DNA of 64,000 nucleotides from Singulisphaera acidiphila DSM 18658. GTDB lineage: Bacteria; Planctomycetota; Planctomycetia; Isosphaerales; Isosphaeraceae. Numbering within the stretch: position 1 is the stretch's first letter; each line of letters starts with the position of its first letter. The notes under the pieces were generated by a model. The model was given only the letters and a program-made list of their open reading frames with translations, was not told where the DNA came from and did not search any database. The position numbers and the translations under genes are program-made. Below are positions 7,545-17,321 of this stretch, one piece after another. The stretch is from contig NC_019892.1 of the NCBI RefSeq assembly GCF_000242455.2, positions 9,124,744-9,188,743 on the forward strand, in the 5' to 3' direction.

Positions 7545-10472
7545 ATGGACGTCCCACTTTGGCAACGACGGTGGTGGCAGGCGACCGCGACCGGGTTCCT
7601 GGCCATGCTGCTCATCTGCGGGGGATTCTTGCCCAGGATGGGCACTCACTCGGGTGGGGCTCCCGTGCCGACGGATCCCGATCCTCGGACGCTCGAACTC
7701 GGTCGGCCGAGCGACTTGCCGCTCCCAAGTCGCATCTCGGTCGCCCAGTTCGAGGAAAAATTGTTCACGTTCTTGAACGAACGCAAGTACGTGGAACTGG
7801 GCTGGCGCCGGGATAAGAGCGTGCGCGACGCCGGTCCCTACCTCGAGGGCCGCTCTTTCGGCACACACCCGGCCGTTCGGGTCTATTACTCGCCGGGCGT
7901 CATGCGATGGCTGCTCAACGGCCGATCGGGCACGATCCCCGACGGCGAGATGATCATCAAGGAGCAATACCCCGCCCCCGCGATCCGGCACCAGGCGACC
8001 CTGGAAAGCGACCTGCCCTATTCCCTGGAATCGTGGACGGTGATGGTCAAGGATGCGGCGGGCTCGCACGACGGCTGGTTCTGGAGCAATCCGGCCAAAG
8101 GCCAGCGCGTGGTCGACAACCACCGTTACCCATTCGCCGATCCGATCTCAGGGTTCGGCCTCGCCTGCATCCGCTGCCACGCCGCGACCCAATCCCCGGG
8201 CGCCGAGCCCTCCCACCCCGCGAACGAGTTCACCTTCGCGGCCTTGCGGAATATCGAAGGCTTCCCGGGTACGCCGCTCACCTTCAAAACCGATGATTCC
8301 TGGCGTCGAGGCGCCAAAGAGGAAAAGACCGAGGTCGTCGCCAACCCGACGGATCAGGCCCCGCGCCCAGAACCGAGCCGCCCCAGCGTGGGATTCCCAA
8401 GCTTCTTCGACGCGATCAAGCCCGTCGACCGTTCGCAACTTTCCGTCTTGCCGCCGGTCACCCACGACTGGGTCGTCAGCAGCCGTGAGCAAGGCCAGGA
8501 GTTTCTCACCTCGAACCAGTGCATGAGCTGCCACGCAGGACTGCTTGCCCCGTTCGGCCCGACGATGTTCGTCCCGACCGGTGCCAGCGCCGAGTACGGG
8601 GCGAAGGGCTGGGATGTGTCCCCCTACGGAGAATGGCGCTGGACGCCGATGGGGTTGGCGGGCCGCGACCCGATCGTCTTCGCACAGATCGAGAGCGAAG
8701 TCAAATCACTCTGCAAGCAGTTCGAAGCGGAGCCGGACCGCGCGGGCAAGCTCTGCGCCACGCTGGCTGACACTTGCATGCGTTGTCATGGATCGATGGG
8801 CAAGCGGCAGTTCGCAATCGACCATCCGGACGCATCTTCATTCTCGGTCGACCACATCCACGAGGTCGCCGACCCTGCTGCGCACCTCGGGCACGGCAAC
8901 GCGAAATACGGCGCCTTGGCCCGCGACGGGGTGGGCTGCGTCGTCTGCCATCGGATGCAGCCGCGTCCCCAGCCCGCCTCCGATCACCGCCCCTACCTGC
9001 AATACTTTCTCGAGACGTCGAACACGGGGAATTTCCACCTCGGCAAGAAAGGCGAGATCTACGGCCCGTTCAAGGACGACGAGATCGCGTCCTACGCCAT
9101 GGAGCACGCGACCGGCTTGAAGCCGAAGCACAACGCCTTTTTGAAGTCCTCGCAGCTCTGCGCCTCGTGCCACACGGTCGTTCTGCCGAACGTCGATCGA
9201 CCGCTGGATCTCGCGAATTCGAGCGAGCATGCCGACGAATTGACCCGCGGCGAAGTCGTCCCCGAGTTCCGGAAGTTCCACCACCACGTCGAGCAGGCAA
9301 CCTACCTGGAATGGCTCAACAGCGAATATGAAAACGAGATCAACACCCAGAACCCGCGGGCCAAGTCGTGCCAGGATTGCCACATGTCGCGTGGCCTGAA
9401 GGACGAAAAGCACGGGATCGACATTGCGCAGCTTCAGACCAAGATCGCGGTGATCCAAGACACGACGTATCCCGAGGCCGAAAACCTTGTCGCAAGCGAT
9501 CGCTTGAAAGTCCGCAGCCGCGAGACCGGATTCCGCCGCCACAATTTCTCCGGCCTGAACGCGTTCCTGCTCGAGATGTTCAACCAGTTCGACGACGTCC
9601 TGGGCGTCCCCAAGGCCGACTACATGTCGGGCTCGACGCAAGGGATCGACCACGCAGTCGAGCACATGGCCCAGACCGCGCGCGATGACGTCGCTTCGCT
9701 CGCCGTGGCTGCCGACTGGCAAGGGCCGAACCGGCTGACGGCCCGGGTCGTCGTCGCAAACAAGGTGGGTCATCGTTTTCCCAGCGGCGTCGGATTCCGT
9801 CGCGCCTTCCTGGAACTCGCCATCGTGGAGACGGCGAAAGCCCCAGGCGAGCCCGAGCGGACCGTCTGGGCGTCGGGCCTGACCAACGACCAAGGGGTTC
9901 TCCTCGGCGCCGATGGCCAACCGCTACCGACGGAGTTCTTCGACCGCGACCCAGGCACCGGCCGCCAGCGTTTCCAGCAGCACCACGAGATCATCACGTC
10001 GCCCGACCAGGTGCAGGTCTACGAGACCCTGCTCCACGACGCCAAGGGCGAATTCACCACCAGCTTCGTCCGGAGTTGCGCGACCGTCAAAGACAATCGC
10101 CTCCTGCCGCGCGGCTGGCGTCCCGAAGGCCCTGGCCCTGCCCTCACCGGCCGTTACCTGAAGGCCACGCACCCCGGCCCGGGCGCCTCGGAAGATCCCC
10201 GATACCAGGACGGCAGCGGGTCCGACGAGGTGACCTACCGGATCGAACTGCCAGGCTCGATCGACCCGGCCAGACTCGAGGTCCGGGCGACGCTCTACTA
10301 TCAGGCCATCCCTCCTTACTTCCTGCGCAACCTCTTCGAGACCGCCCCCGACGGCCCGGCGACCCGCCGCCTGCACCACCTCACCAGCCAACTGAACCTC
10401 AAAGGGACGGCCATCGAAGACTGGAAATTACGGATCACAGCGGCCACTTGCGCAGTCAAGGCACAACCGTAA
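7545..10472 (+). CDS. Exported six-heme cytochrome c family protein
   Basis: A 975-residue protein with an N-terminal membrane anchor or signal (about residues 9-30, WWQATATGFLAMLLICGGF) and six CXXCH heme-attachment motifs: CIRCH (Cys208), CMSCH (326), CMRCH (411), CVVCH (465), CASCH (539) and CQDCH (609). The last about 350 residues lack hemes and appear beta-rich (NKVGHRFPSGVGFRR and following). Multiheme cytochromes of this kind move electrons in the periplasm or at the surface; no catalytic signature identifies a substrate. The ATG at 7545 is chosen because GAAGGAGC lies upstream and the membrane helix follows; an upstream in-frame ATG at 7458 would add 29 unlikely residues. It sits between the Popeye-like and FG-GAP/UnbV genes on the same strand. 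Confidence 0.88.
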   Translation: MDVPLWQRRWWQATATGFLAMLLICGGFLPRMGTHSGGAPVPTDPDPRTLELGRPSDLPLPSRISVAQFEEKLFTFLNERKYVELGWRRDKSVRDAGPYLEGRSFGTHPAVRVYYSPGVMRWLLNGRSGTIPDGEMIIKEQYPAPAIRHQATLESDLPYSLESWTVMVKDAAGSHDGWFWSNPAKGQRVVDNHRYPFADPISGFGLACIRCHAATQSPGAEPSHPANEFTFAALRNIEGFPGTPLTFKTDDSWRRGAKEEKTEVVANPTDQAPRPEPSRPSVGFPSFFDAIKPVDRSQLSVLPPVTHDWVVSSREQGQEFLTSNQCMSCHAGLLAPFGPTMFVPTGASAEYGAKGWDVSPYGEWRWTPMGLAGRDPIVFAQIESEVKSLCKQFEAEPDRAGKLCATLADTCMRCHGSMGKRQFAIDHPDASSFSVDHIHEVADPAAHLGHGNAKYGALARDGVGCVVCHRMQPRPQPASDHRPYLQYFLETSNTGNFHLGKKGEIYGPFKDDEIASYAMEHATGLKPKHNAFLKSSQLCASCHTVVLPNVDRPLDLANSSEHADELTRGEVVPEFRKFHHHVEQATYLEWLNSEYENEINTQNPRAKSCQDCHMSRGLKDEKHGIDIAQLQTKIAVIQDTTYPEAENLVASDRLKVRSRETGFRRHNFSGLNAFLLEMFNQFDDVLGVPKADYMSGSTQGIDHAVEHMAQTARDDVASLAVAADWQGPNRLTARVVVANKVGHRFPSGVGFRRAFLELAIVETAKAPGEPERTVWASGLTNDQGVLLGADGQPLPTEFFDRDPGTGRQRFQQHHEIITSPDQVQVYETLLHDAKGEFTTSFVRSCATVKDNRLLPRGWRPEGPGPALTGRYLKATHPGPGASEDPRYQDGSGSDEVTYRIELPGSIDPARLEVRATLYYQAIPPYFLRNLFETAPDGPATRRLHHLTSQLNLKGTAIEDWKLRITAATCAVKAQP

Positions 10473-10829
10473 TGTGAGGGGTGTGTTCGGCGAAACACGG
10501 CTTGGCCCCCACAGCCAAACAGAAGGTGCGACCGCAGAAGGAAGCGATTCGAGCCGCTTCCCTCTGTGGCTCCTCCATCAGCCATATCAACACGCATTCC
10601 TTCTCGCACAATCACCCACGTCTCGTCCAGTCGGATCGCTGCTGGTCCTGGATATGTGCCCGTTGTCGCGCCCACGTCGGGATGGTAGAACGAAATCCAC
10701 GCATCGTTTCCATCATCATCCCGTAAACCGGCCAAGCACTCTGCGAATCCGAAGGTTGCCTGGTTGACCAGGTGATTTCCGGACCAGGCGGGGACACCCG
10801 GCCGTGGCGGCGCGTCGCGAAGGTGTTCC
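10473..10829. other. Intergenic region with a hairpin
   Basis: No firm gene is seen. An imperfect 12-bp stem (10535-10546 with 10555-10566, one mismatch, loop ATTCGAGC) may act as a weak terminator or mRNA structure after the cytochrome gene. On the minus strand the frame stays open through the whole gap and reads protein-like (for example NDAWISFYHPDVGATTG), but its start and stop lie inside the neighbouring genes. Confidence 0.4.
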
Positions 10830-13781
10830 ATGCCCAGGCGTCTTGGGGTCGCGGCGTTCGTTTTGTTGATCGGTCTCGTCCTGGCCAAGACCGGGGCGTG
10901 GGCCGTCGACTCCTGGAGAATTCGGACGGTCCTTGACCGCGCCCGGCAGTCGGTTGCGCATGGGCAGTTTCGCGAGGCCCAGGCCGACCTCGAATGGATC
11001 CAAGGGCGCAGGCCAAGGGACGGAGAACCGGCGTACCTCCTCGGTGTGTGCGCGGCGGGGCTGGGGCAGACCGACAAAGCGCTCGAGGCTTGGGCACTCG
11101 TCCCTGACCGTTCGCCGCTGAAGGGCACCGCCGCCTTGCGTCGGGGGAGGGTCGCGATCGATTGCGGCCGGTTCCTGGTGGCCGAGGAGGCACTCACTTC
11201 GGCCATTCGCCACGGCGGGGAGCAGGCCATTGAGGCTCGATCGCTATTGCTCCGGCTTCTCTGGCGTGAGGCAAGGTTCGGTGAAGTCGCGAACCTGATC
11301 GAAGACCAATGGCGTGAACTCGCTCGCACCGGCCAGCTCTCGACCGCAGCCGCCATCGACCTCCTGAGCGGCCATCTCGCCCTGGATCTGGAGACGTTCC
11401 CCATCGACGAGGTCGTACGCGAGTTGCAGGTCGCCGCGATTGAGGCTCCGGGCGACGACCGGGTCCGGGTCGGGCTGGCCCGTTGGGCACTCCGAGCGGG
11501 CCGACACGACGAGGCAGGAACCTTACTCAGCGACTGCGGATCGCCCGAGCACGCTGACCCGGTGATCTGGCACGCTCGCCTCGACTGGGCCCGCGCGACC
11601 GGCCGGGTGAACGAGGCTCGTCAGGCTCTGGCGCACCTCCCGGCGAGCCCGTTCACGAAGACCGACCTCTTGACGCTCCGAGCCTGGTTGGCTGCCCAGG
11701 GCAATGACAACACCGCCGAGCGGGCGGCGCTGGACGAACTCGTGGCTCTCGACCCGTCCGATCTCACCGCTCTGGAACGGCTCGCGGAGCTTGTCCACCA
11801 AGCCGGCGACCTCGAACGTGCAGCCCGGCTCCGGACGACCAAGACGAGGCTCGACTCCGCCAAATTCCGTTACCAGACCCACCTCAAGAACGGCGACCTC
11901 GCCACCCGGCCGCTGGAGATGTACCAACTTGCAGACGAGCTCGGCCGGCGGTTCGAACGCATGGCGCTGCTGACCCTGGCCGGCCGCAAGGCCCCGGCAG
12001 ACCCGGCGGTTCGCAAGGCGCTTGCCCTACCCGCGTCCCCCGGCCCCCCTCCTTTGGCATCGCGGCCGGGCCAGACTCTGGCCGACCTGCTCGCCGCCAA
12101 TCTCGTCACGAAAAAGGGCGAGGAGCGGCCAAAGCCCCCAGGCCCCACTCCGCTTGTCCCCCGGTTCATCGACGCCGCCGAATCTGTCAGCCTCCGGTTC
12201 GCCTTCGACAACGGGGCAACTTCGATCTGCCAACTCCCCGAAGTGATGAGCGGGGGGGTCGGGTTACTTGATGTCAACGGCGACGGATACCTCGACGTCC
12301 TCGCCCTCCAGGGAGGTTCCTTTCCCCCCCGGTCGAATCAGCGGCATGGCGGCGATCGCCTCTTCCTCAATCGGTCCAATGGCACCTTCGAGGATATCAC
12401 CGACCGTTCCGGCCTGAGCGTTCCCAGCGAGAAACCACAAGGTTACAGCCACGGCGTGGCCGTCGGCGACTATGACGGCGACGGGCATGCGGACCTGTTC
12501 ATTACTCGCTGGCGAGGGTACGCCCTCTACCGCAACCGAGGCGACGGCCGGTTCGACGACGTGACCGAGCAAGCCGGCCTCGGTGGCGACCGCGATTGGC
12601 CGACCTCGGCCGCATTCGCCGACCTCGATGGCGACGGCGACCTCGACCTCTACGTCTGCCATTATTTGAAGTGGGACGCCGAACACCCCCGGCTCTGCCC
12701 CAATGCGGCCGGGACCGGCTACCTGTCGTGCGATCCCCGCCACTTCAAGGCGCTTCCCGACCACCTCTTCCGCAACGACAACGGCCGGTTTGTCGACGTC
12801 ACCCAGGAGGCGGTCCCCGCCGACATCGACGGCCGGGGGCTCGGCGTGGTCGTCGCCGACCTGGATGGCGACGGGCGGGTCGACCTGTTTGTGGCGAACG
12901 ACGGGACGGCCAACTACCTCCTTCGCAACCTCGGCGGCTTCCGCTTCGAGGAGGTCGCGCTGACTGCGGGCGTCGCTTGTAACGCCGGAGGCTCCTTCCA
13001 GGCCGGGATGGGGACGGCGGTCGGCGACCTCGACGGCGATGGCAACCCGGACCTGTTTGTCACCAACTTCTATGGCGAATCGACCACCTACTTCTCCAAC
13101 CTCGGCCAGGGCCTGTTCGCCGACCGGACCGCGGCGATCGGCCTGGCCGCTCCAAGCCGGTCCGTGCTCGGGTTCGGGGTCGCCCTCTTTGACGCGAACA
13201 ACGATGGGTTCCCCGACCTGGTGACCGCCAATGGGCATGTCAATGATTCCCGCCCCGCCTTCCCGTTCGCGATGCCGACCCAACTCCTTCTCGGCGACAG
13301 GTCAGGACGCCTGACCGAGGTGACCGGTACGGCCGGCGCCGGCTGGTCGGTCCCCCGGATCGGCCGTGGCCTCGCCACGGGCGACCTCGACAACGACGGC
13401 CGGATCGACGTCGTGGTCATCGACCAGGCCGGCCCACTCGCCGTCTTCCAGAACCGGACCGAGAAGGCGGGACACTTCCTCACCCTCGGCCTGTCGGGCG
13501 CTCCGTCCAACGGCGATTCCGTCGGAGCCGTCGTCACCGTCAAGGCCGGCGGACGCGCCCACCACGCCTGGCGCGTGGGCGGGGGAAGCTACCTTTCCGC
13601 TTCCGACTCACGGCTCCACTTCGGCCTCAACGCCTCGACCCACGCGGACGAGGTCGTCGTTCGATGGCCCTCGGGACGCTTGGACCGTCATCAAAACCTA
13701 ACGGCCGACTCGGGTTACCTGCTCCGCGAAGGAAGCCTCTCTCCCCAGCCGTTGCCTGGCTTTTCGCCCGCCGTCCGCTAA
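10830..13781 (+). CDS. TPR / FG-GAP (VCBS) repeat protein with UnbV-ASPIC domain
   Basis: A 983-residue exported protein. Residues 4-26 form a membrane anchor or signal (LGVAAFVLLIGLVLAKTGAWAV). Residues about 40-390 are helical and resemble tetratricopeptide repeats (for example FREAQADLEWIQ and ERAALDELVALDP). From about residue 480 there are at least seven FG-GAP/VCBS units with calcium-binding-type loops (DVNGDGYLDV, DYDGDGHADL, DLDGDGDLDL, DLDGDGRVDL, DLDGDGNPDL, DANNDGFPDL, DLDNDGRIDV). The last about 80 residues are a UnbV/ASPIC domain (VGGGSYLSASDSRLHFGL, VVVRWPSGR). CRTAC1-like proteins of this form are abundant in planctomycetes, probably as extracellular beta-propellers. A GAAGG box lies before the ATG. 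Its link to the upstream cytochrome is positional only. Confidence 0.92.
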   Translation: MPRRLGVAAFVLLIGLVLAKTGAWAVDSWRIRTVLDRARQSVAHGQFREAQADLEWIQGRRPRDGEPAYLLGVCAAGLGQTDKALEAWALVPDRSPLKGTAALRRGRVAIDCGRFLVAEEALTSAIRHGGEQAIEARSLLLRLLWREARFGEVANLIEDQWRELARTGQLSTAAAIDLLSGHLALDLETFPIDEVVRELQVAAIEAPGDDRVRVGLARWALRAGRHDEAGTLLSDCGSPEHADPVIWHARLDWARATGRVNEARQALAHLPASPFTKTDLLTLRAWLAAQGNDNTAERAALDELVALDPSDLTALERLAELVHQAGDLERAARLRTTKTRLDSAKFRYQTHLKNGDLATRPLEMYQLADELGRRFERMALLTLAGRKAPADPAVRKALALPASPGPPPLASRPGQTLADLLAANLVTKKGEERPKPPGPTPLVPRFIDAAESVSLRFAFDNGATSICQLPEVMSGGVGLLDVNGDGYLDVLALQGGSFPPRSNQRHGGDRLFLNRSNGTFEDITDRSGLSVPSEKPQGYSHGVAVGDYDGDGHADLFITRWRGYALYRNRGDGRFDDVTEQAGLGGDRDWPTSAAFADLDGDGDLDLYVCHYLKWDAEHPRLCPNAAGTGYLSCDPRHFKALPDHLFRNDNGRFVDVTQEAVPADIDGRGLGVVVADLDGDGRVDLFVANDGTANYLLRNLGGFRFEEVALTAGVACNAGGSFQAGMGTAVGDLDGDGNPDLFVTNFYGESTTYFSNLGQGLFADRTAAIGLAAPSRSVLGFGVALFDANNDGFPDLVTANGHVNDSRPAFPFAMPTQLLLGDRSGRLTEVTGTAGAGWSVPRIGRGLATGDLDNDGRIDVVVIDQAGPLAVFQNRTEKAGHFLTLGLSGAPSNGDSVGAVVTVKAGGRAHHAWRVGGGSYLSASDSRLHFGLNASTHADEVVVRWPSGRLDRHQNLTADSGYLLREGSLSPQPLPGFSPAVR

Positions 13782-14347
13782 ATGGCCTATTCCAGCGTCA
13801 CTGGCAGACCCGGCGAAAAGGAGCATTCAATCCGCGCAACCTCAGCCGCCAGACGACGGCATTGCGCTTCGCAAAGGCGAGAAGAATCCTCCCCCTGAAG
13901 TCCTCCCGAAGAACAGGTTTTGCACTCCCCCAAACGTGGGATACCACGAACTTACAAGGAGCAACCGTTCATAGCCATGCATGAACCGATCCCTTATTAC
14001 AGACATATCGCTTCCGCTGCCGATCGCTGGCAGCGAAGGCAACCTGGGCTTGAGGCCGTACAAGCAGGGCATCCCCTACGTCTTCGGCCGCCCCTATAGG
14101 ACACGTTGACCCTTGTTTCCAAGAAGAATTCATTCCAAAGGAATCCGGAATCGAGTACCGATTTTCTAACAATCGCATCTCTTAATTCCTTCGGCAAGAC
14201 TCGTCTTTGATAATAATAGATTTGGAACACGGGCAAGATCATGTGATCTCTGGAACTCCGCTCATGCCAGGGCGAGTGTTTCGTTCAGTGATGCCTTGTG
14301 CCATCCAGGGTTGGTATTATCTCCAAGATTCCCAAAGGAAATTGCCC
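13782..14347. other. Intergenic region, decayed repeat
   Basis: No gene was recognised. A degraded copy of the type-A dispersed repeat is seen at about 13948-13985 (ACAAGGAGCAACCGTTCATAGCCATG...), comparable with the copy at 652-690. The region from about 14100 to 14240 is AT-richer than its surroundings and probably holds the promoter of the lipoprotein gene. Confidence 0.45.
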
Positions 14348-14788
14348 ATGAGGACAATGCAAAAACGGATCCAGTTCTCAAGCGTCATTCTGCTCACCGC
14401 ACTGGGCGGCTGCGAAGGGGGACAGGGCGATGACTTGCCGCATCAGGCGGTTTCGGGAACCGTGACTCTGGACGAACAGCCATTGGCCCACGGGTTCATC
14501 CAGTTTCAGCCGATGGGCAGTGAAGGAGTGGCCGCGGGGGGGAGCGTGACCGACGGCAAGTACGCGATCGAACGGCTCCAGGGGCCGACTCCCGGCGAGT
14601 ACAAGGTCCTCATCTCCAGTTCTTCGGCACCAGCGGCGGCCACGGACACCCCTCCGCCTCCGCCCGGCGCTCCGACAGCGCCGCGGCCCGACCCGATCCC
14701 AGCCAAGTACAACACGGCGAGCAAACTGACCGCCAAGGTCGAAGCCGGCAAAGCAAATTCCATCGACTTTCCCATGAAGTCGAAATAG
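14348..14788 (+). CDS. Small lipoprotein with carboxypeptidase-regulatory-like fold
   Basis: A 146-residue protein with a lipoprotein signal: basic start, hydrophobic stretch, LTALGGC lipobox with Cys at about residue 21. The mature part begins with VSGTVTLDEQPLAHGFIQFQP and continues through GGSVTDGKYAIERLQGPTPGEYKVLI. This is the pattern of the beta-sandwich (carboxypeptidase regulatory-like) lipoproteins that planctomycetes encode in large numbers next to DUF1559 genes. A Pro-rich segment precedes a short C-terminal strand. An AAAGGAAA box supports the ATG at 14348. The DUF1559 gene follows after about 180 bp in the same direction, which is the usual arrangement. The role is unknown. Confidence 0.85.
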   Translation: MRTMQKRIQFSSVILLTALGGCEGGQGDDLPHQAVSGTVTLDEQPLAHGFIQFQPMGSEGVAAGGSVTDGKYAIERLQGPTPGEYKVLISSSSAPAAATDTPPPPPGAPTAPRPDPIPAKYNTASKLTAKVEAGKANSIDFPMKSK

Positions 14789-14970
14789 TTCACCGGGGGC
14801 CTCTCGGCTCCACACCGTGGTGGTTCAACTCCGCAAGTGATCGTTCATGCCGGCCGGAGACGCCTGGTGTTTCCGCCTTCCTCTTACTCATCCTTCAGTC
14901 GACGTCGATTTCCAAGGTCTTTGGTGTTGTTTCGATCCGTCATCCTGAAACCTTATCGTGAGGTGATTTG

Positions 14971-15930
14971 ATGAGGCATCGCTCTCGCCGTGGATTCACC
15001 CTGATCGAACTGTTGGTAGTGATCGCGATCATCGCCGTGTTGATTGCGCTCTTGCTGCCCGCCGTCCAAGCGGCGCGTGAGGCAGCCCGCCGATCCCAGT
15101 GCATCAACAATCTCAAGCAGATTGGCCTCGGCGTCATGAACTACGAAAGTGTGAACATGTCGCTGCCCCCCGGCAAGAAGGGGTGCTGCTTCGGGACCTG
15201 GACGGTATTCGTGATGCCGTTCCTCGAACAAGGCGCGATGTACAATTCGTGGAACTTCATCGCCGGCCCGGATAACGACGTGGGAGGCGGCATGTACCGT
15301 TACAGTGGTGTGGGCAACTCCACCGTGACCCACAACCGGATCAATGCCTACACCTGCCCGAGCGACTCGCCGCAGGTCCCTTCCGGCAACATCAATTCGC
15401 ACAGCTATGCGTTCAACTACGGGAACACCGGCAACGGGCAGCAGGTAACGCTCAACGGCGTCGCATTCAACGGAGCTCCGTTCAGCGATCTTTACCCCCC
15501 GGGCGCTCCGAATAATGGGTCGACGACGGCGGCATGGGGCACCAGGGGCCTTCGTGACCTCACCGACGGGACGAGCAATACGATCCTCGCCGCCGAGGTG
15601 ATCCAGGGGCAGGGCCTCGACCTTCGCGGGTTCACCCACTGGGGCGATGCATCGGGCTTCGAGACCTACCTCGCCCCGAACAGCACTCTGCCCGACTGCA
15701 TCTATACTATCGGTTACTGCAAATATCCTTTCGGAACAAACCCGCCCTGCCAGGAGTCGACAACCACGTGCCCGAACATGTTCGCCGCGCGGAGTCGACA
15801 CCCGGGCGGGGTCAACGTCGCAATGGGTGACGGCACCGTGAAGTTCATCAAGAACACGGTCAGCCTGATGACCTGGCGTGGACTCGGCTCCACCCAGGGG
15901 GGCGAAATCATCAGCGCCGACGCGTACTGA
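14971..15930 (+). CDS. DUF1559 protein with prepilin-type N-terminus
   Basis: A 319-residue DUF1559 protein. Residues 1-45 are a class III (type IV pilin-like) signal: SRRGFTLIELLVVIAIIAVL, with cleavage expected after Gly8 and the conserved Glu at position 5 of the mature protein, then AAREAARRSQCINNLKQIGL. The globular part contains YTCPSDSP, DGTSNTILAAEV and, at the C-terminus, the family signature RHPGGVNVAMGDGTVKFI. Planctomycete genomes hold dozens of these; they are thought to be pseudopilin-like surface or secretion proteins, with no proven function. A GAGGTG box about 8 nt ahead supports the ATG at 14971. Confidence 0.95.
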   Translation: MRHRSRRGFTLIELLVVIAIIAVLIALLLPAVQAAREAARRSQCINNLKQIGLGVMNYESVNMSLPPGKKGCCFGTWTVFVMPFLEQGAMYNSWNFIAGPDNDVGGGMYRYSGVGNSTVTHNRINAYTCPSDSPQVPSGNINSHSYAFNYGNTGNGQQVTLNGVAFNGAPFSDLYPPGAPNNGSTTAAWGTRGLRDLTDGTSNTILAAEVIQGQGLDLRGFTHWGDASGFETYLAPNSTLPDCIYTIGYCKYPFGTNPPCQESTTTCPNMFAARSRHPGGVNVAMGDGTVKFIKNTVSLMTWRGLGSTQGGEIISADAY

Positions 15931-15967
15931 GCCGGCGGCTGCAAGGTTTTCGGGGCAAATCGGCCAA

Positions 15968-15997
15968 TTCCCAAGGGGCTTGCTCGCCCCTTGGGAA
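15968..15997. terminator. Hairpin downstream of the DUF1559 gene
   Basis: A perfect 12-bp stem (TTCCCAAGGGGC / GCCCCTTGGGAA) with the loop TTGCTC lies 38 bp after the stop codon at 15930. There is no U-tract, as is common for high-GC genomes. A terminator is the simplest reading. Confidence 0.6.
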
Positions 15998-16362
15998 CAG
16001 AAAGCAGATCAGGTGCGTGGGAATCCACACACTGATGCCATCGCTAGAGAAGGCCAGGAAAGCCATGCCATTCGGGCCTCTTTTTTTCAACAAAATACAG
16101 TTTAATCACATAACCTTGGACAAACTTAGAGCGAGCAGCCGAGATTCAAGATCCCACCAGTGATCTCGCACATATCCATCAACTCCCCCCCGTCGAACGA
16201 GGAGGGGCGAGACAAGCCCACCTCTCACTCGTGATTTCCGGAGTGTCTTGCTCTAAGATACAGCCTGGGCAGACCCCGTGATATGCAGGCCTCACATTGG
16301 GTTAAGGCGGAGAATAGAAACCGCTTCCATCCCCAGCAAAATCCGAAATGGAGTGATTCCAA
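15998..16362. other. Intergenic region
   Basis: No gene was recognised. Moderately AT-rich patches (around 16080-16130) may contain the promoter of the isochorismatase-like gene, but no consensus boxes could be assigned. Confidence 0.4.
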
Positions 16363-17271
16363 ATGGATCCCGAAACAAGCCGACGCGAGTTTTTGACGAC
16401 GTCGATCACGGCCGGCGCCGTGGTGGCGATGCTCTCAGACCTGTCGCCTCTGTCTGCCCAATCGGCGTCCAAGGATTCAGAGCAGCATGGCAGCCGCAGC
16501 CCATCGAGCCTGCACATCAAACCGCGTTACTATCGCTGGCACGTTGATCCCGGCGTCGAGTGGGTCGAGACCAACACGGCCCACGCGGCACTCGACTGGA
16601 CGATCCCCTTATCCCAGGCAGCGATTGTGCTCGTGGACGTCTGGGATCATCACTACCTCCTGGACACCGAGGCGCGGGCGGAAGCGATCATCGACGACAA
16701 GTTGGTGCCGCTACTGACCGCCTGCCGCGCGGCCGGCCTGCCGATCATTCACGCCCCCTCACCCGCGCAAGCCAGGCCACATCCCAACTGGGTGAATCTC
16801 GTCGGCGAAACCGAGGTGACGCCAAAACGCGAGGACTGGCCGCCAGCAGAATTCCGCAGCAAGAGCGGCCAATATCAACCCTACGGCCGACCGAATGAAC
16901 CGCGCCAGCCGGAACTGAACAAACTCGGCGCCGAGCGCAAGCTCCATCCGAAAGTCCAGCCACTGGCCGGCGAACCGGTTATCGCAACCGGCGAAGAGCT
17001 CCATCGCTATTGCAAACGCCACGGCATCCTCTTTCTCTTCTTCGCCGGCTTCAACACCAACGCCTGCATCCTCGTCAGAGACTATGGCACACTGGCCATG
17101 AATCAACGCGGCTACGAGGTCATCGTCGTTCGCGACTGCACGACCGGCATGGAGTCGAGCGAGACGCAGTCGGCGCTCAGCCAGACCCGCGGCGCAATCC
17201 TTTTCTTGGAAATGTTCGGTAATACCTCCGTCACGTCCGACGAGATCATTGCCGGACTGCCGCAGGCCTGA
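16363..17271 (+). CDS. Isochorismatase-like cysteine hydrolase, TAT-exported
   Basis: A 302-residue protein of the isochorismatase-like hydrolase superfamily. Residues 6-35 form a twin-arginine signal (SRREFLTTSITAGAVVAML). The catalytic triad can be proposed as Asp92 (VLVDVWD), Lys197 (LHPKVQP) and Cys235 (FNTNACILVRDYG). The segment between Asp and Lys is longer than in the small cytoplasmic members and contains Pro-rich loops. Family members hydrolyse amides or vinyl ethers (nicotinamidase, N-carbamoylsarcosine hydrolase, isochorismatase); the substrate here cannot be told. Export of such an enzyme is less usual and suggests catabolism of an external compound. An insertion sequence begins 50 bp downstream and does not disrupt the gene. 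Confidence 0.88.
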   Translation: MDPETSRREFLTTSITAGAVVAMLSDLSPLSAQSASKDSEQHGSRSPSSLHIKPRYYRWHVDPGVEWVETNTAHAALDWTIPLSQAAIVLVDVWDHHYLLDTEARAEAIIDDKLVPLLTACRAAGLPIIHAPSPAQARPHPNWVNLVGETEVTPKREDWPPAEFRSKSGQYQPYGRPNEPRQPELNKLGAERKLHPKVQPLAGEPVIATGEELHRYCKRHGILFLFFAGFNTNACILVRDYGTLAMNQRGYEVIVVRDCTTGMESSETQSALSQTRGAILFLEMFGNTSVTSDEIIAGLPQA

Positions 17272-17321
17272 CGTACGCTTCTGGCATTCCCTGGGTCGGT
17301 GGGCACCCCGCAATCATTCAA

